A stretch of DNA of 64,000 bases from an uncultured Lachnospiraceae bacterium (GTDB taxonomy: Bacteria > Bacillota > Clostridia > Lachnospirales > Lachnospiraceae): assembly GCA_910584585.1 (NCBI GenBank), contig CAJUBP010000020.1, positions 3,979 through 67,978 of the forward strand. Reading direction: 5' to 3'. The translations under genes and the position numbers were made by a program. A model generated the notes under the pieces. The model had not been told where the DNA came from. It saw only the letters and a list, made by a program, of their open reading frames with translations, and did not search any database. Below are positions 17,551 through 26,446 of this stretch, one piece after another. Numbering within the stretch: position 1 is the stretch's first letter; each line of letters starts with the position of its first letter.

Positions 17551-18594
17551 CTACAATTCCACATAAGTAGGCGGATCCGGATCCAGAACCACCCGCAGGT
17601 TCACATCTTCCCCCCGCAGCTGGCTCAGCAGAAGCCTGGCGCTTTCCCTCCCGCCCCGGATGAAGCCCGGACGGCTGGTAAGCACCCGAATATTAGGAAT
17701 TACAGGAATATCCGCGTCTGAGAGCAGGGCAATTTTGAACCTTTTGTCATTTCTCTGGTAAAGGGCGATACAGAGATGCTTGACCATGACGCCCCAGCTG
17801 CATACCACGGCGTCGCCTTCTTCAAAGGAAGTCAGGTGAGGCATCACGTTCTGCACCAGAGATTGCCGGCACACATCATCAATGAGCGGATAACGGTCAT
17901 TGGGAGAGGCATTATCCGGAATACACGGCATTTTACAGACTTCGATCAGAGTTCTGGGATACAGTTCCCTGGCTTTTTCCAGGCCGGTGACGCGGTAAGC
18001 CTCCTGAAAAGTAGGCACGTCCGGCTGCCAGTACAGAATTCTTTTGGCGCCTTCCCCGAACAGGCGGCACGCCACCTCGAAAGCTCCCTTTTCATAGTCG
18101 AAGCTGACGCTGGCCAGGCTTTCTTCGTCGGGGCAGCAGTCACAGGCCACAAAGGGAAGGTTGTATGATTCAATATTCTTGCAGCAGGCTGGGGAGAGGC
18201 CGTCAGAGGAAATATAGATAATGCCGTCTGCCCGCCGCTGCAGTACGCTGTCAAGGTAATAAGGGTTCTTCATATTGTCCCTGGTCTGAAATCCGGTGAG
18301 CAGAAGGCCGTATCCTTCCGTTCCCAGTTCTTCCCGGATTCCCTGAAGAATTCCGCTGAACCGGGTGTGGGTAATGGATTTCTCAAGGGCCACGGTAATG
18401 CAGTGTGTACTGTCGCTGCGCAGGGAACGGGCGTTCTCGTTTGGGATGTAATTCAGGTTCCTTGCGGTTTCGATGACTTTCCTTCTGGTCTTATCTGAAA
18501 TTTTCTGGTTGGGGTTCTTATTCAATACATAAGAAACGGTGGTGTGCGAGACGCCTGCCGCCGCAGCGATGTCTTTAATGGTTGTTCTTTGCAT
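17551..18594 (-). CDS. LacI family transcriptional regulator
   Basis: 347 residues with the LacI helix-turn-helix and hinge at the N-terminus (TIKDIAAAAGVSHTTVSYVLNKN ... ARNLNYIPNENARSLRS), followed by a periplasmic-binding-protein-like effector domain (HCITVALEKSITHTRFSGILQGI, GFQTRDNMKN, LQRRADGIIYIS). The effector domain is more diverged than usual at its C-terminus, ending VVLDPDPPTYVEL, so the ligand is unclear. It is transcribed leftwards, divergent from the rubredoxin/glutamate-synthase gene, and may control that operon or the cai-like operon; neither was confirmed by a repeated operator. Confidence 0.9.
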   Translation of the reverse strand: MQRTTIKDIAAAAGVSHTTVSYVLNKNPNQKISDKTRRKVIETARNLNYIPNENARSLRSDSTHCITVALEKSITHTRFSGILQGIREELGTEGYGLLLTGFQTRDNMKNPYYLDSVLQRRADGIIYISSDGLSPACCKNIESYNLPFVACDCCPDEESLASVSFDYEKGAFEVACRLFGEGAKRILYWQPDVPTFQEAYRVTGLEKARELYPRTLIEVCKMPCIPDNASPNDRYPLIDDVCRQSLVQNVMPHLTSFEEGDAVVCSWGVMVKHLCIALYQRNDKRFKIALLSDADIPVIPNIRVLTSRPGFIRGGRESARLLLSQLRGEDVNLRVVLDPDPPTYVEL

Positions 18595-18712
18595 GATATG
18601 TTTGTTTCCTTTGTTGCCTTTTCAATAAATTTTTCTTTGATCATATCATCTTTTTTCCATGCTTTCAAGTAAATTTTTGCATAAATCAAAAGAAAGGATA
18701 TGGCATTTTCAA

Positions 18713-18741
18713 TTGACAAAAGCAGGGAAATAAAATACAAT
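18713..18741 (+). promoter_or_regulatory. Promoter of the rubredoxin-glutamate synthase/kinase operon
   Basis: TTGACA (18713-18718), a 17-base spacer and TACAAT (18736-18741) stand about 80 bases before the start at 18822, in the intergenic region shared with the leftward LacI gene. Confidence 0.75.
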
Positions 18742-18821
18742 TTTTTATAGGATTGCGCTGCGGATTTTTAATTTTTTATCCGTGTTTAAAATATAGGAAA
18801 AAATCACAAGGAGGAAGAAAA

Positions 18822-20207
18822 ATGGTATACAAATGCAGTGTCTGCGGTTATATTTTTGATGAGAAGGTACAGGGCAGATCTTTTTCGGAGTTAAAGGAGT
18901 GTCCCCTTTGCAAACAGCCGGCGGAGAAATTTGAATTGATATACCAGGAAGAGCCTGAGAGGAAGGAACCCGCGAAAGAGACGGATTTGAGTTATCCCAA
19001 AGACACGAGAAGGACAGACAATAGTTACCGCTATATGAAAGAGATTCACGAGATGGCAGTGACCGGGAAATCGGCAATTGAGGCCATGGGAACCTTAAAG
19101 AAGATGCCGGACTGGGATGATATCTTAGTGCTGGGGGCTCAGTTAAATCCGCCGCCCTTAGAAGAGCATGCGGAGGTGTCTCTTAAGACCGTGATTGGAA
19201 AACACGCAAAGAAGCCTATGGTATTGGAAATGCCGGTCTATATTTCCCATATGTCTTTCGGCGCTCTGTCCAGAGAAAGCAAAATCGCCCTCTCGAAAGG
19301 AAGCGCCATGGCAAAGACCGCGATGTGCAGCGGAGAAGGAGGAATTCTCCCGGAGGAAAAGGCGGCTGCTTATAAATACATATTCGAATATGTGCCGAAC
19401 CAGTACAGTGTCACAGATGAAAATCTGAAATCATCCGACGCCATCGAAATTAAAATCGGCCAGGGAACCAAGCCCGGCATGGGAGGGCATCTGCCCGGAA
19501 GCAAGGTGACGCCGGAAATTGCGGCGATCCGTGAGAAGCCTCTGGGGGAAGATGTGATAAGTCCCTCGAAATTCCCGGGAATTGACACAAAGGAAGATTT
19601 AAAAAATCTGGTGACAGAGCTCCGCGCCCGCAGCGAAGGGCGCCCCATCGGAATTAAAATTGCCGCGGGACGGATTGAGAAGGATCTGGAATACTGTGTG
19701 TTTGCGGAGCCTGATTTTATTACGATAGATGGAAGAGGAGGGGCTACAGGAGCGTCTCCGGCCATTATCCGGGATTCTGCCAGCGTGCCTACGGTTTTTG
19801 CCCTTTCCCGGGCAAGGAAATACTTAGATTCGGTCCATGCGGAGATTGCTCTGGTGATTACCGGAGGTCTTAGAGTTTCTTCCGATTTTGCGAAAGCGAT
19901 TGCCATGGGAGCGGACGCAGTGGCGGTGGCTTCCGCGGCGATGGTGGCGGCGGCGTGCCAGCAGTACCGGATCTGCGGAACTGGCATGTGTCCGGTGGGG
20001 ATGGCGACCCAGGACCCGGAATTGAGAAAACGGTTTCAGGAGGACGCTTCTGCCCAAAGAGTGGCAAATTATCTGAACTGTTCGGCAGAGGAACTGCGGA
20101 CCTTTGCCCGGATTACCGGACATGAGGATATCCATGAATTAACGGTGGAAGATTTGTGCACGATCAGCAGAGAAATTTCGGAGAATACAGATATTCCTCA
20201 TGCGTAA
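18822..20207 (+). CDS. Rubredoxin-fused FMN-binding glutamate synthase-like protein
   Basis: The start at 18822 follows AAGGAGGAAGAAA; the frame is open upstream but has no ribosome site. Residues 1-40 form a rubredoxin-type iron site (YKCSVCGYIFDE ... CPLCKQP). The rest is the FMN-binding domain of the glutamate synthase large subunit, with GHLPGSKVTPEIAAIRE, GIKIAAGRIEKDL and a Cys cluster in CRICGTGMCPVG. It lacks the glutamine amidotransferase and GXGXG domains of full GltB, so it is a stand-alone oxidoreductase of the archaeal/clostridial type. The electron donor could reach FMN through the fused rubredoxin. The hybrid kinase starts 24 bases downstream in the same operon. Confidence 0.87.
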   Translation: MVYKCSVCGYIFDEKVQGRSFSELKECPLCKQPAEKFELIYQEEPERKEPAKETDLSYPKDTRRTDNSYRYMKEIHEMAVTGKSAIEAMGTLKKMPDWDDILVLGAQLNPPPLEEHAEVSLKTVIGKHAKKPMVLEMPVYISHMSFGALSRESKIALSKGSAMAKTAMCSGEGGILPEEKAAAYKYIFEYVPNQYSVTDENLKSSDAIEIKIGQGTKPGMGGHLPGSKVTPEIAAIREKPLGEDVISPSKFPGIDTKEDLKNLVTELRARSEGRPIGIKIAAGRIEKDLEYCVFAEPDFITIDGRGGATGASPAIIRDSASVPTVFALSRARKYLDSVHAEIALVITGGLRVSSDFAKAIAMGADAVAVASAAMVAAACQQYRICGTGMCPVGMATQDPELRKRFQEDASAQRVANYLNCSAEELRTFARITGHEDIHELTVEDLCTISREISENTDIPHA

Positions 20208-20231
20208 ATAAGGATAACGAGGAGAAACAGT

Positions 20232-23200
20232 ATGTATCATTGTCATGTACAATTTTATTTCCTGGGCCGGGCATGCAGCGTATTTGATAAGATAAAAGAA
20301 ATGCCGCCGCTGGAGCATTTTACCCATGAATATGCAGAGAGCGAGAGCCTGGAAGAGCCGCTGGCGGTGAAAGCGGATGTGATTCTGGCAGATTTGGGGA
20401 CGTTGGAGGCAGAAACGATCCGGCTGCTGATTTCGGTGAAACGATCCGAGGCCCAGTTAATTCTGCTGGCCGAAAAGGGGCAGGCGGATCGCCTGAAGGG
20501 GGAACTGGCGGCGGTGAAAGATATCTGGATTTGCCCCATGTCGGAGGAAGAAACAAAATTCCGTTTTCTCAGATGGCAGCAGTCCTATCAAAGAGACAAA
20601 GATTTCTGGCAGACCAGCCATTATTTTGAAACTGTCATCAATGGCGTGCCGAACCTTATCTGGTTTAAGGATAAAAACGGAATTCATGAGAAAGTGAATG
20701 ACAGCTTCTGCAAAGCCGTGAATAAGAGCAGACAGCAGGTGGAAGGCCGCGGACATGCTTACATCTGGGATGTGGAGCATGACGATCCCGCCTGCATTGA
20801 ATCAGAAGCGGAGGTTATGCGAAAGAAGCAGACCTGCGTTTCAGAAGAAGTGATTCAGACGGGAGCAGGTGCCCGGATTCTGACCACTTATAAATCCCCT
20901 CTCTATAATGTGGACGGCAGCGTGATGGGAACGGTGGGAGTAGCTATTGACATCACCCAGGAGCGGGCCTATGAGCGGGAGATTATTCAGAAAAATGAAA
21001 CTTTGGAAAAAATCTTTACCACCATAGACTGCGGCGTGATACGCCATTCCATAGACGGCACGCAGGTTTTCAGCATTAATCGGGCGGCTCTTGAGATTCT
21101 GGGATATCAGTCGGAGGAAGCGTTTCTGGCGGATGGATTTGACATGGTTGCCGGATCTGTTCTGGAAGAAGACAAAGCGAAGCTCCGCAATTGCATCCGT
21201 TCTCTGGAAAAAGTGGGAGACAGCGTCAGCACAGAGTACCGGGTGCGGCATGAGGACGGGAAAATGCTGCACGTAATGGGGACAGTCAAGCTGTTAGAAG
21301 AGAAAGGGGAGAGGTTTTATCAGCGGTTCCTGTTAGACTGTACGGCTCAGAAACTGGAAGAAAAAGAAAATGAAAAGCGCCATACAGAATTGATTCAGGC
21401 ATTGGGCATTGATTACAGTATCGTCTGCTTTCTGGATCTGGATACGGAGACTGTGATCCTTTTGCGCAATAACGGAGAAGAGGGCAGCGCGTTTGTGCCC
21501 GGCGCGGACGGAACGATTTCGTTCCGGGAGGGTATGGAACGTTACATACAGGAGTCTGTGTATGAAGAAGACAGAGAGGCGCTTCGGCAGTTCGCGGCAA
21601 GTGAGAGCCTGAAAAAAGAGATGGCGGACAGGATTGTGAGCCATAGGAATTACCGGGCATTAAAAGAAGGCGCCATCCGTTATTTTCAACTGAAGGTGGT
21701 CCGTATCGGAGAGTGGAGCGGGCAGCGGGGTCTGGTGCTTGGGTTCCGCAGCGTGGATGAAGAAACCCGCAGAGAAATGGAGAAGAAGAGCCTGCTGGAA
21801 GACGCGCTGACGCAGGCCAACCGGGCGAATAAGGCCAAGAGCACGTTTCTGTCCAATATGTCACATGATATCCGCACGCCTATGAACGCGATTGTGGGCT
21901 TTACAACCCTTGCCCTTGCCCATTTGGGCGACGGGGAGCAGGTGGAGGAATATCTGAAAAAGATCAAGACTTCCGGGAATCATCTGCTGAGCCTGATTAA
22001 TGATGTGCTGGACATGAGCCGGATTGAGAGCGGCAAGATGCATCTGGATGAAAATCCCTGCAGCCTGCCGGACATTCTTCACGGGCTGAGAAATATTCTG
22101 CTGGCTGATATTCACGCAAAACAGTTGGAATTGTATATTGACGCTGTGGACGTGCTGGACGAAGAAGTTTACTGCGACAAACTGCGGTTGAATCAGGTGC
22201 TTTTGAATCTTTTGAGCAACGCGGTCAAATACACCGGATCAGGCGGCGTTGTCAGCATGCGGGTGACAGAGAAGCCCGGAGCGCCCCAGGGATACGCCAA
22301 TTATGAGTTCAATATCAAGGATACGGGAATCGGCATGAGCCGGGAATTTGTATCCCATATTTTTGAACCCTTTGAGCGGGAGCAGTGCAGCACCACCAGC
22401 GGAATTCAGGGCACCGGCCTTGGAATGGCCATTACCAAGAATATCGTGGATATGATGAACGGATCCATTGAGGTGAAGAGTGAGCAGGGCACAGGTACGG
22501 AAGTAATTCTCTGCTTTACGTTCCGTCTCCATGAGGACGGGAAGGAACCTGAGGATATTCCGGAATTGAAAAACTGCAGAGCCCTTGTGGTAGATGATGA
22601 TTTTAACACCTGCGACAGCGTAACCTATATGCTGAGCCAGATTGGAATGCGGGCGGAGTGGACGCTGTCAGGCAAAGAAGCGCTGCTGCGCACCCATCAG
22701 GCGGTGACGCGGGATGATATGTACACCGTCTATATGATTGACTGGATGCTGCCGGACATGAACGGCATTGAGGTTACCAGAAGAATCCGCAAGGAAATGG
22801 GAGAACATGTGCCGATTATTCTTCTGACGGCTTATGACTGGCTGGAAATTGAGGATGAGGCCAAAGAAGCGGGAATTACGGCGTTTTGCAGCAAGCCGCT
22901 GTTTCTGTCTGAACTGCGGAATTGTCTGCATTCCATTGTGGATACGGAGGAAAACGGCGGGCAGCAGGGAAGGGATGGGACGGACAAACGTTATACCGGA
23001 CGCATTCTGTTAGCAGAAGACAATGAGCTGAATCAGGAAATCGCCCAGGTAATTCTGGGAGACGCGGGATTTACCATAGATGTTGCCGGAAACGGACAGA
23101 TTGCGGTAGATATGCTCAAATGCTCGGAACCCGGCTATTACCAGGCGGTACTGATGGATGTCCGCATGCCGGTGATGAACGGATATGAAGCCACCAGGGC

Positions 23201-23372
23201 GATCCGTCAGCTGGAGAATCAGGAACTGGCAAAAATCCCCATTTTGGCCATGACGGCCAATGCGTTTGAAGAAGATAAGAGAGAGGCCTTGCAGGCCGGA
23301 ATGAACGGGCACCTGGCGAAACCTATAGATGTGGAAGCCTTGTTCCAGGCGTTGGAGCAGGTGATGTTGTAA
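20232..23372 (+). CDS. Large cytoplasmic hybrid sensor histidine kinase (multi-PAS, two receivers)
   Basis: 1046 residues with no membrane segment or signal peptide. Order: an N-terminal receiver-like domain (1-115), two or three PAS-type domains (about 130-510), HisKA with the phospho-histidine in SHDIRTPMNA near residue 545, an HATPase domain (NLLSNAVKYTG, DTGIGM, GTGLGM; 655-770). Two receiver domains follow, with phospho-acceptor aspartates near 837 (MIDWMLPDMNG) and 976 (LMDVRMPVMNG). The chain would sense an internal signal and relay phosphate through its receivers. No output DNA-binding partner is adjacent. Co-transcription with the rubredoxin-FMN protein hints at a redox input; that is inference. 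Confidence 0.9.
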   Translation: MYHCHVQFYFLGRACSVFDKIKEMPPLEHFTHEYAESESLEEPLAVKADVILADLGTLEAETIRLLISVKRSEAQLILLAEKGQADRLKGELAAVKDIWICPMSEEETKFRFLRWQQSYQRDKDFWQTSHYFETVINGVPNLIWFKDKNGIHEKVNDSFCKAVNKSRQQVEGRGHAYIWDVEHDDPACIESEAEVMRKKQTCVSEEVIQTGAGARILTTYKSPLYNVDGSVMGTVGVAIDITQERAYEREIIQKNETLEKIFTTIDCGVIRHSIDGTQVFSINRAALEILGYQSEEAFLADGFDMVAGSVLEEDKAKLRNCIRSLEKVGDSVSTEYRVRHEDGKMLHVMGTVKLLEEKGERFYQRFLLDCTAQKLEEKENEKRHTELIQALGIDYSIVCFLDLDTETVILLRNNGEEGSAFVPGADGTISFREGMERYIQESVYEEDREALRQFAASESLKKEMADRIVSHRNYRALKEGAIRYFQLKVVRIGEWSGQRGLVLGFRSVDEETRREMEKKSLLEDALTQANRANKAKSTFLSNMSHDIRTPMNAIVGFTTLALAHLGDGEQVEEYLKKIKTSGNHLLSLINDVLDMSRIESGKMHLDENPCSLPDILHGLRNILLADIHAKQLELYIDAVDVLDEEVYCDKLRLNQVLLNLLSNAVKYTGSGGVVSMRVTEKPGAPQGYANYEFNIKDTGIGMSREFVSHIFEPFEREQCSTTSGIQGTGLGMAITKNIVDMMNGSIEVKSEQGTGTEVILCFTFRLHEDGKEPEDIPELKNCRALVVDDDFNTCDSVTYMLSQIGMRAEWTLSGKEALLRTHQAVTRDDMYTVYMIDWMLPDMNGIEVTRRIRKEMGEHVPIILLTAYDWLEIEDEAKEAGITAFCSKPLFLSELRNCLHSIVDTEENGGQQGRDGTDKRYTGRILLAEDNELNQEIAQVILGDAGFTIDVAGNGQIAVDMLKCSEPGYYQAVLMDVRMPVMNGYEATRAIRQLENQELAKIPILAMTANAFEEDKREALQAGMNGHLAKPIDVEALFQALEQVML

Positions 23373-23373
23373 A

Positions 23374-23499
23374 CTGCTGGGGTATTTTGCTTACAATCAG
23401 GATAAACGTACAGCCTTTATTCCAAATGAAGAAATCCGAAGCGAACTGGAGGAGGCTTTGGAGGAATCAAAGTGGAATGAATTTTCAAACACGCGCTAA
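23374..23499 (+). pseudogene. C-terminal remnant of an AAA-ATPase-like/DUF1703-type protein
   Basis: Directly after the kinase stop, 42 codons read LLGYFAYNQDKRTAFIPNE, then EIRSELEEALEESKWNEFSN, and end in a TAA at 23497. The GYxAYN...AFIPNEEIR pattern is the usual C-terminal end of the AAA-ATPase-like (PF09820/DUF1703-type) proteins that are abundant in Lachnospiraceae and Bacteroidetes. No start codon or upstream part exists in this frame, so it is a fossil fragment, overlapped at its end by the convergent kinase gene. Confidence 0.7.
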
Positions 23500-24755
23500 G
23501 AAAGGGGCAGCCGCACCGTAAAGGCGCTGCCCCCTTCTTTGGTATCGGAGACAGAAATACCGCCTCCGTGGGCATGGCAGATTTCCCTGGCGATGGAAAG
23601 CCCCAGGCCGAAATGTTCTTTGCTGCTTCTGGAGGCGTTCACCTGATAGAAACGGTCAAAAATCTTATCTTTTTCGGCGTCCGGAATGCCTGTTCCGGTA
23701 TCCGCCACCTGGATGCAGCATTGGCTGCGGGAGCAAAACAGGCGCAGAGAAACTTGTCCTCCTGCAGGCGTATAGGACAGGGCGTTGTCCAGAAGGATAA
23801 TGATAAGCTGGCGGATGCGCTGGGGGTCGCCTGAACAGCAGCAGTCCTCTTCTTTGGAAAGAGTCAGGGCAATCTGCCTGTTTCTGGCTGTTTCTTTATA
23901 GTTTTGATAGATTTCGTCCAGTAAATCGCCGGGCCGGACAGACTGAAACGGATCCTTCCGGGAGGGCTGTCCGGCTTTCGTTAGGGACAATAGATCCTGA
24001 ATCAGCCGTTCCATCCGGGACATTTCATTGTCCATCAGGGTAAAGATCCGTTCTGACTTTTCGGAATCCGGTTTGTTTTTCAGCACAGATAAACCTGTCT
24101 TAAAGACAGACAGGGGAGAGCGGAGTTCATGGGAGGCCACCGCAATAAAATGCTTTTGATTTTCCTCATTTTCAATGACAGGCTTTAAGACATGGGCGGT
24201 AAATGCCTGGGAAAATCCGTACAGGATCAGCAAAGAAACCAGCCAGAGGGCGAAAAACCGCAGACGCAGCAGGTTTCGGGCAGAGTAAAAATGTTCCAGG
24301 CTGTAGAAGTAGAAGGAATGGATCTCTGTTTCTTTTTCTGAAAAGGTTTCTTCTGCCGCAAGAAACTTCTGTCCGTTGACAGTAAACTGCAGATAAGTTT
24401 GTCCGTTTTTGCCTTGAACGGGCCGCTTTTTGCTGCCTTTCTTAAAACTTTGGATAAGAGCCAGTTCCTTGCCAGACAGTGTGACGGAAGAAAGAGCGGA
24501 AGGGACCTGATTTACTTCCAGATAGAGAAGGCCGTCCGGTTCGCGGGCAGTCCTTCGGTACCATGTAAGGCTAATGGATTCCGCAGTTTTTAAATGATAA
24601 GAAATCGTATTGACTTTCAGGAGAAAAAGAGCTTCTTCCTGCCCGTACATATTTTTTTCCGAGATATTCAGGCAGCAGCAAAGAACTGCCAGTACGATCA
24701 CTGCAGTGGAAAAGCAGCATAAGAGGGAGAGTTTGAACCGAAGTTTCCGATACAT
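23496..24755 (-). CDS. Membrane sensor histidine kinase (two-span, OmpR-type partner)
   Basis: The ATG at 24755 (MYRKLRFKLSLL) is chosen because AAAGGA precedes it; the frame is open upstream only through an 18-base repeat. The 419 residues contain two membrane segments (about 8-29 and 166-186) around an extracytoplasmic domain of about 135 residues. Then come HisKA (ASHELRSPLSVFKTG, histidine near 208) and an HATPase domain with RQLIIILLDNALSYTPAGG, DTGTGIPDAEKD and GLGLSIARE. No HAMP domain is obvious. It pairs with the response regulator encoded 109 bases upstream. The sensed stimulus is unknown. Confidence 0.9.
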   Translation of the reverse strand: MYRKLRFKLSLLCCFSTAVIVLAVLCCCLNISEKNMYGQEEALFLLKVNTISYHLKTAESISLTWYRRTAREPDGLLYLEVNQVPSALSSVTLSGKELALIQSFKKGSKKRPVQGKNGQTYLQFTVNGQKFLAAEETFSEKETEIHSFYFYSLEHFYSARNLLRLRFFALWLVSLLILYGFSQAFTAHVLKPVIENEENQKHFIAVASHELRSPLSVFKTGLSVLKNKPDSEKSERIFTLMDNEMSRMERLIQDLLSLTKAGQPSRKDPFQSVRPGDLLDEIYQNYKETARNRQIALTLSKEEDCCCSGDPQRIRQLIIILLDNALSYTPAGGQVSLRLFCSRSQCCIQVADTGTGIPDAEKDKIFDRFYQVNASRSSKEHFGLGLSIAREICHAHGGGISVSDTKEGGSAFTVRLPLS

Positions 24756-24776
24756 AAATGGAATCCTTTCTATTGC

Positions 24777-24830
24777 TATGTTTTCATCGTTTGTTATGTT
24801 TTCATCGTTTGTTATGTTTTCATCGTTTGG
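24777..24830. repeat. Three tandem 18-bp repeats between regulator and kinase genes
   Basis: The unit TATGTTTTCATCGTTTGT occurs three times in a row (24777, 24795, 24813; the last differs at one base). It lies in the 109-base gap before the kinase start. Read leftwards it is in frame with the kinase and would encode NDENIT repeats if translation began further upstream. Confidence 0.95.
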
Positions 24831-24864
24831 TCCGCAGACTGCTATCATCTGCAGGAATGATTTT

Positions 24865-25539
24865 TCAAAGGTGTTCCAGGCAGTAGCCTTTTCGGTAAAT
24901 GGTTTGAATCCCCACATTAGCATGCAGTTTTCTAAGTTTTTTCCTCAAAAAATAGATATAATTGTCCAGGTTTCCGTCTTCAATTTCCGCGTCCGGCCCC
25001 CAGACATTTCCAATGATCTGCTGCCTTGTGAGAACCTGGTTGGGATTTCTGAGCAAATAAGCCAGAAGTTCTCCCTCTCTTTGGGACAGAAAGAGCGTAT
25101 CATCCCGGTGGATCAGCTTCCATTCTTTTTCTGAAAAACGGATATCTCCGAATTCCAGCATGGGGGAAATTCCCCGCTCAAAAGTCCGGCGGGCCACGCT
25201 GCGGATACGGGCAGACAGTTCTCCGATATCAAAGGGCTTCACCAGATAGTCGTCTGCCCCGAGATCCAGGCCTGCGATTTTTTCCAGGGGCTCACCCAGG
25301 GCTGTAATGAATATCACAGGCATTGTGATATTGTTTTTCCGAATGCGCTGGAGGATTTTTTCACCGGGCATGCCCGGCAGCATCCGATCCAGCAAAATCA
25401 TATCGTGCATGTTCTGCAAAGCCAGAATCAGGCCTTCCTGTCCGTCATGGCAGATATCCACTGTGAAATTCTCTGCCTCCAGGCCATAGGTGAGAAGCTC
25501 TGTTAAGCTGGCGTCGTCTTCGATAATTAAGATTCTCAT
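24865..25539 (-). CDS. OmpR/PhoB-family response regulator
   Basis: 224 residues: receiver domain 1-115 with the acidic pair in IIEDDASL, phospho-aspartate in ILLDRMLPG (about residue 51), the threonine/serine switch in FITALG and lysine in YLVKPF; then a winged-helix DNA-binding domain (REGELLAYLLRNPNQVLTRQQIIGNVWG ... VGIQTIYRKGYCLE). It is the first gene of the two-component operon, reading leftwards, and activates the downstream kinase partner by phosphotransfer. The regulon is not visible, though the truncated nuclease gene and the lipoprotein operon lie just beyond its promoter. Confidence 0.93.
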   Translation of the reverse strand: MRILIIEDDASLTELLTYGLEAENFTVDICHDGQEGLILALQNMHDMILLDRMLPGMPGEKILQRIRKNNITMPVIFITALGEPLEKIAGLDLGADDYLVKPFDIGELSARIRSVARRTFERGISPMLEFGDIRFSEKEWKLIHRDDTLFLSQREGELLAYLLRNPNQVLTRQQIIGNVWGPDAEIEDGNLDNYIYFLRKKLRKLHANVGIQTIYRKGYCLEHL

Positions 25540-25637
25540 GGGGTCCTCCGAAAGTGATGGTTTCTGAATATGATAATAACATAAAACTTCTCTAAAGATC
25601 CTCTAAATTTCGGTGCAGCTAGATTTTTCCATTTTGG

Positions 25638-25666
25638 TTGTCATAGCAGGAAATTAGCGATATAAT
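25638..25666 (+). promoter_or_regulatory. Promoter of the truncated nuclease gene
   Basis: TTGTCA (25638-25643), a 17-base spacer and TATAAT (25661-25666) precede the ORF starting at 25714 by about 48 bases. Confidence 0.7.
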
Positions 25667-25713
25667 AAAAATAAGATACCGTATGTATTAATTTGAGAAA
25701 GGATGCAGAATAT

Positions 25714-26163
25714 ATGCCCAAAAGGATACCGGATTATGATAATGTGTTTAAGACGATGAAAAGTAAACATAAAAGGCTGTTTATTTCTGTGATTAATGAT
25801 GTATTTGAGAAAAATTACGCCATGGATACTAAGATAGAAATTCTGCCGTCAGAAGGGTATTTGACCGAAAATGAGACCATAGATGGGAGCAAAGATATCA
25901 AAGAGCAGATTTCTGATTTTGTAATTAAGATTGAAAATGAGGAAAGGCTGGTAAATATTATGGGCGGAACAGTAATTGAGACAGAATCTGAAAAATTAAT
26001 TCGAAAAGGAATAGCAGAAGGAAAAGCAGAAGAGATTATTGAGATGGGTCAGGAGTTTGGATTGGATGAAACGGCTATTTTGAAAAAACTGCAGGAAAAG
26101 ATAGGGGTGTCTTTAGAAACAGCCACCGCTTATTTAGAGCAATATGGGAAACAATTTATATAG
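25714..26163 (+). CDS. Internally deleted Rpn/PD-(D/E)XK nuclease family protein
   Basis: 149 residues from the ATG at 25714 (AAAGGA about 10 bases before). The first half (DNVFKTMKSKHKRLFISVINDVFEKNY ... IKEQISDFVIKI) is the start of the Rpn-like transposon-associated nuclease family. The second half (SEKLIRKGIAEGKAEEIIEMGQEFG ... ATAYLEQYGKQFI) is its regulatory tail. The nuclease core between them, which normally holds the Asp and Glu-x-Gln metal ligands over more than 100 residues, is missing; the join is near residue 78 (IENEERLVNIMGG). The frame is kept, so an in-frame deletion is likely and the protein should be inactive as a nuclease. Confidence 0.7.
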   Translation: MPKRIPDYDNVFKTMKSKHKRLFISVINDVFEKNYAMDTKIEILPSEGYLTENETIDGSKDIKEQISDFVIKIENEERLVNIMGGTVIETESEKLIRKGIAEGKAEEIIEMGQEFGLDETAILKKLQEKIGVSLETATAYLEQYGKQFI

Positions 26164-26446
26164 GCGCCTCTGGAATGCGAAAGGATAAAGGAAATGCCGG
26201 AAAATGGAGAATTTTCCACAATGGATATTGAAGTTCTTTTGAGAAAGCAATATCTGTTGCGGGTGAATTTCATTTTTCGGTATTTTTTAGTTCCTTAATG
26301 TTTCACTGCTGTGGTGGGTCGTAAGTATGAAGTTCTTCTTGAGATGAAAGCAAATAGATTCACAAAAATATTTAGAGAATTGCTAGAGTACTTTTCCCAT
26401 ATGCCTGTGTTATGATTACGCAAAATCAGACAGGAGGCAAAAACCC

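Noticed and set aside
24755..24923. N-terminal extension of the leftward sensor kinase
   Set aside because: The added part is encoded by 18-bp repeats and overlaps the response regulator; a ribosome site stands before the ATG at 24755.
26164..26446. Further gene in the gap before the lipoprotein
   Set aside because: A short frame from 26194 has no family features and no clear ribosome site; I see nothing certain here.
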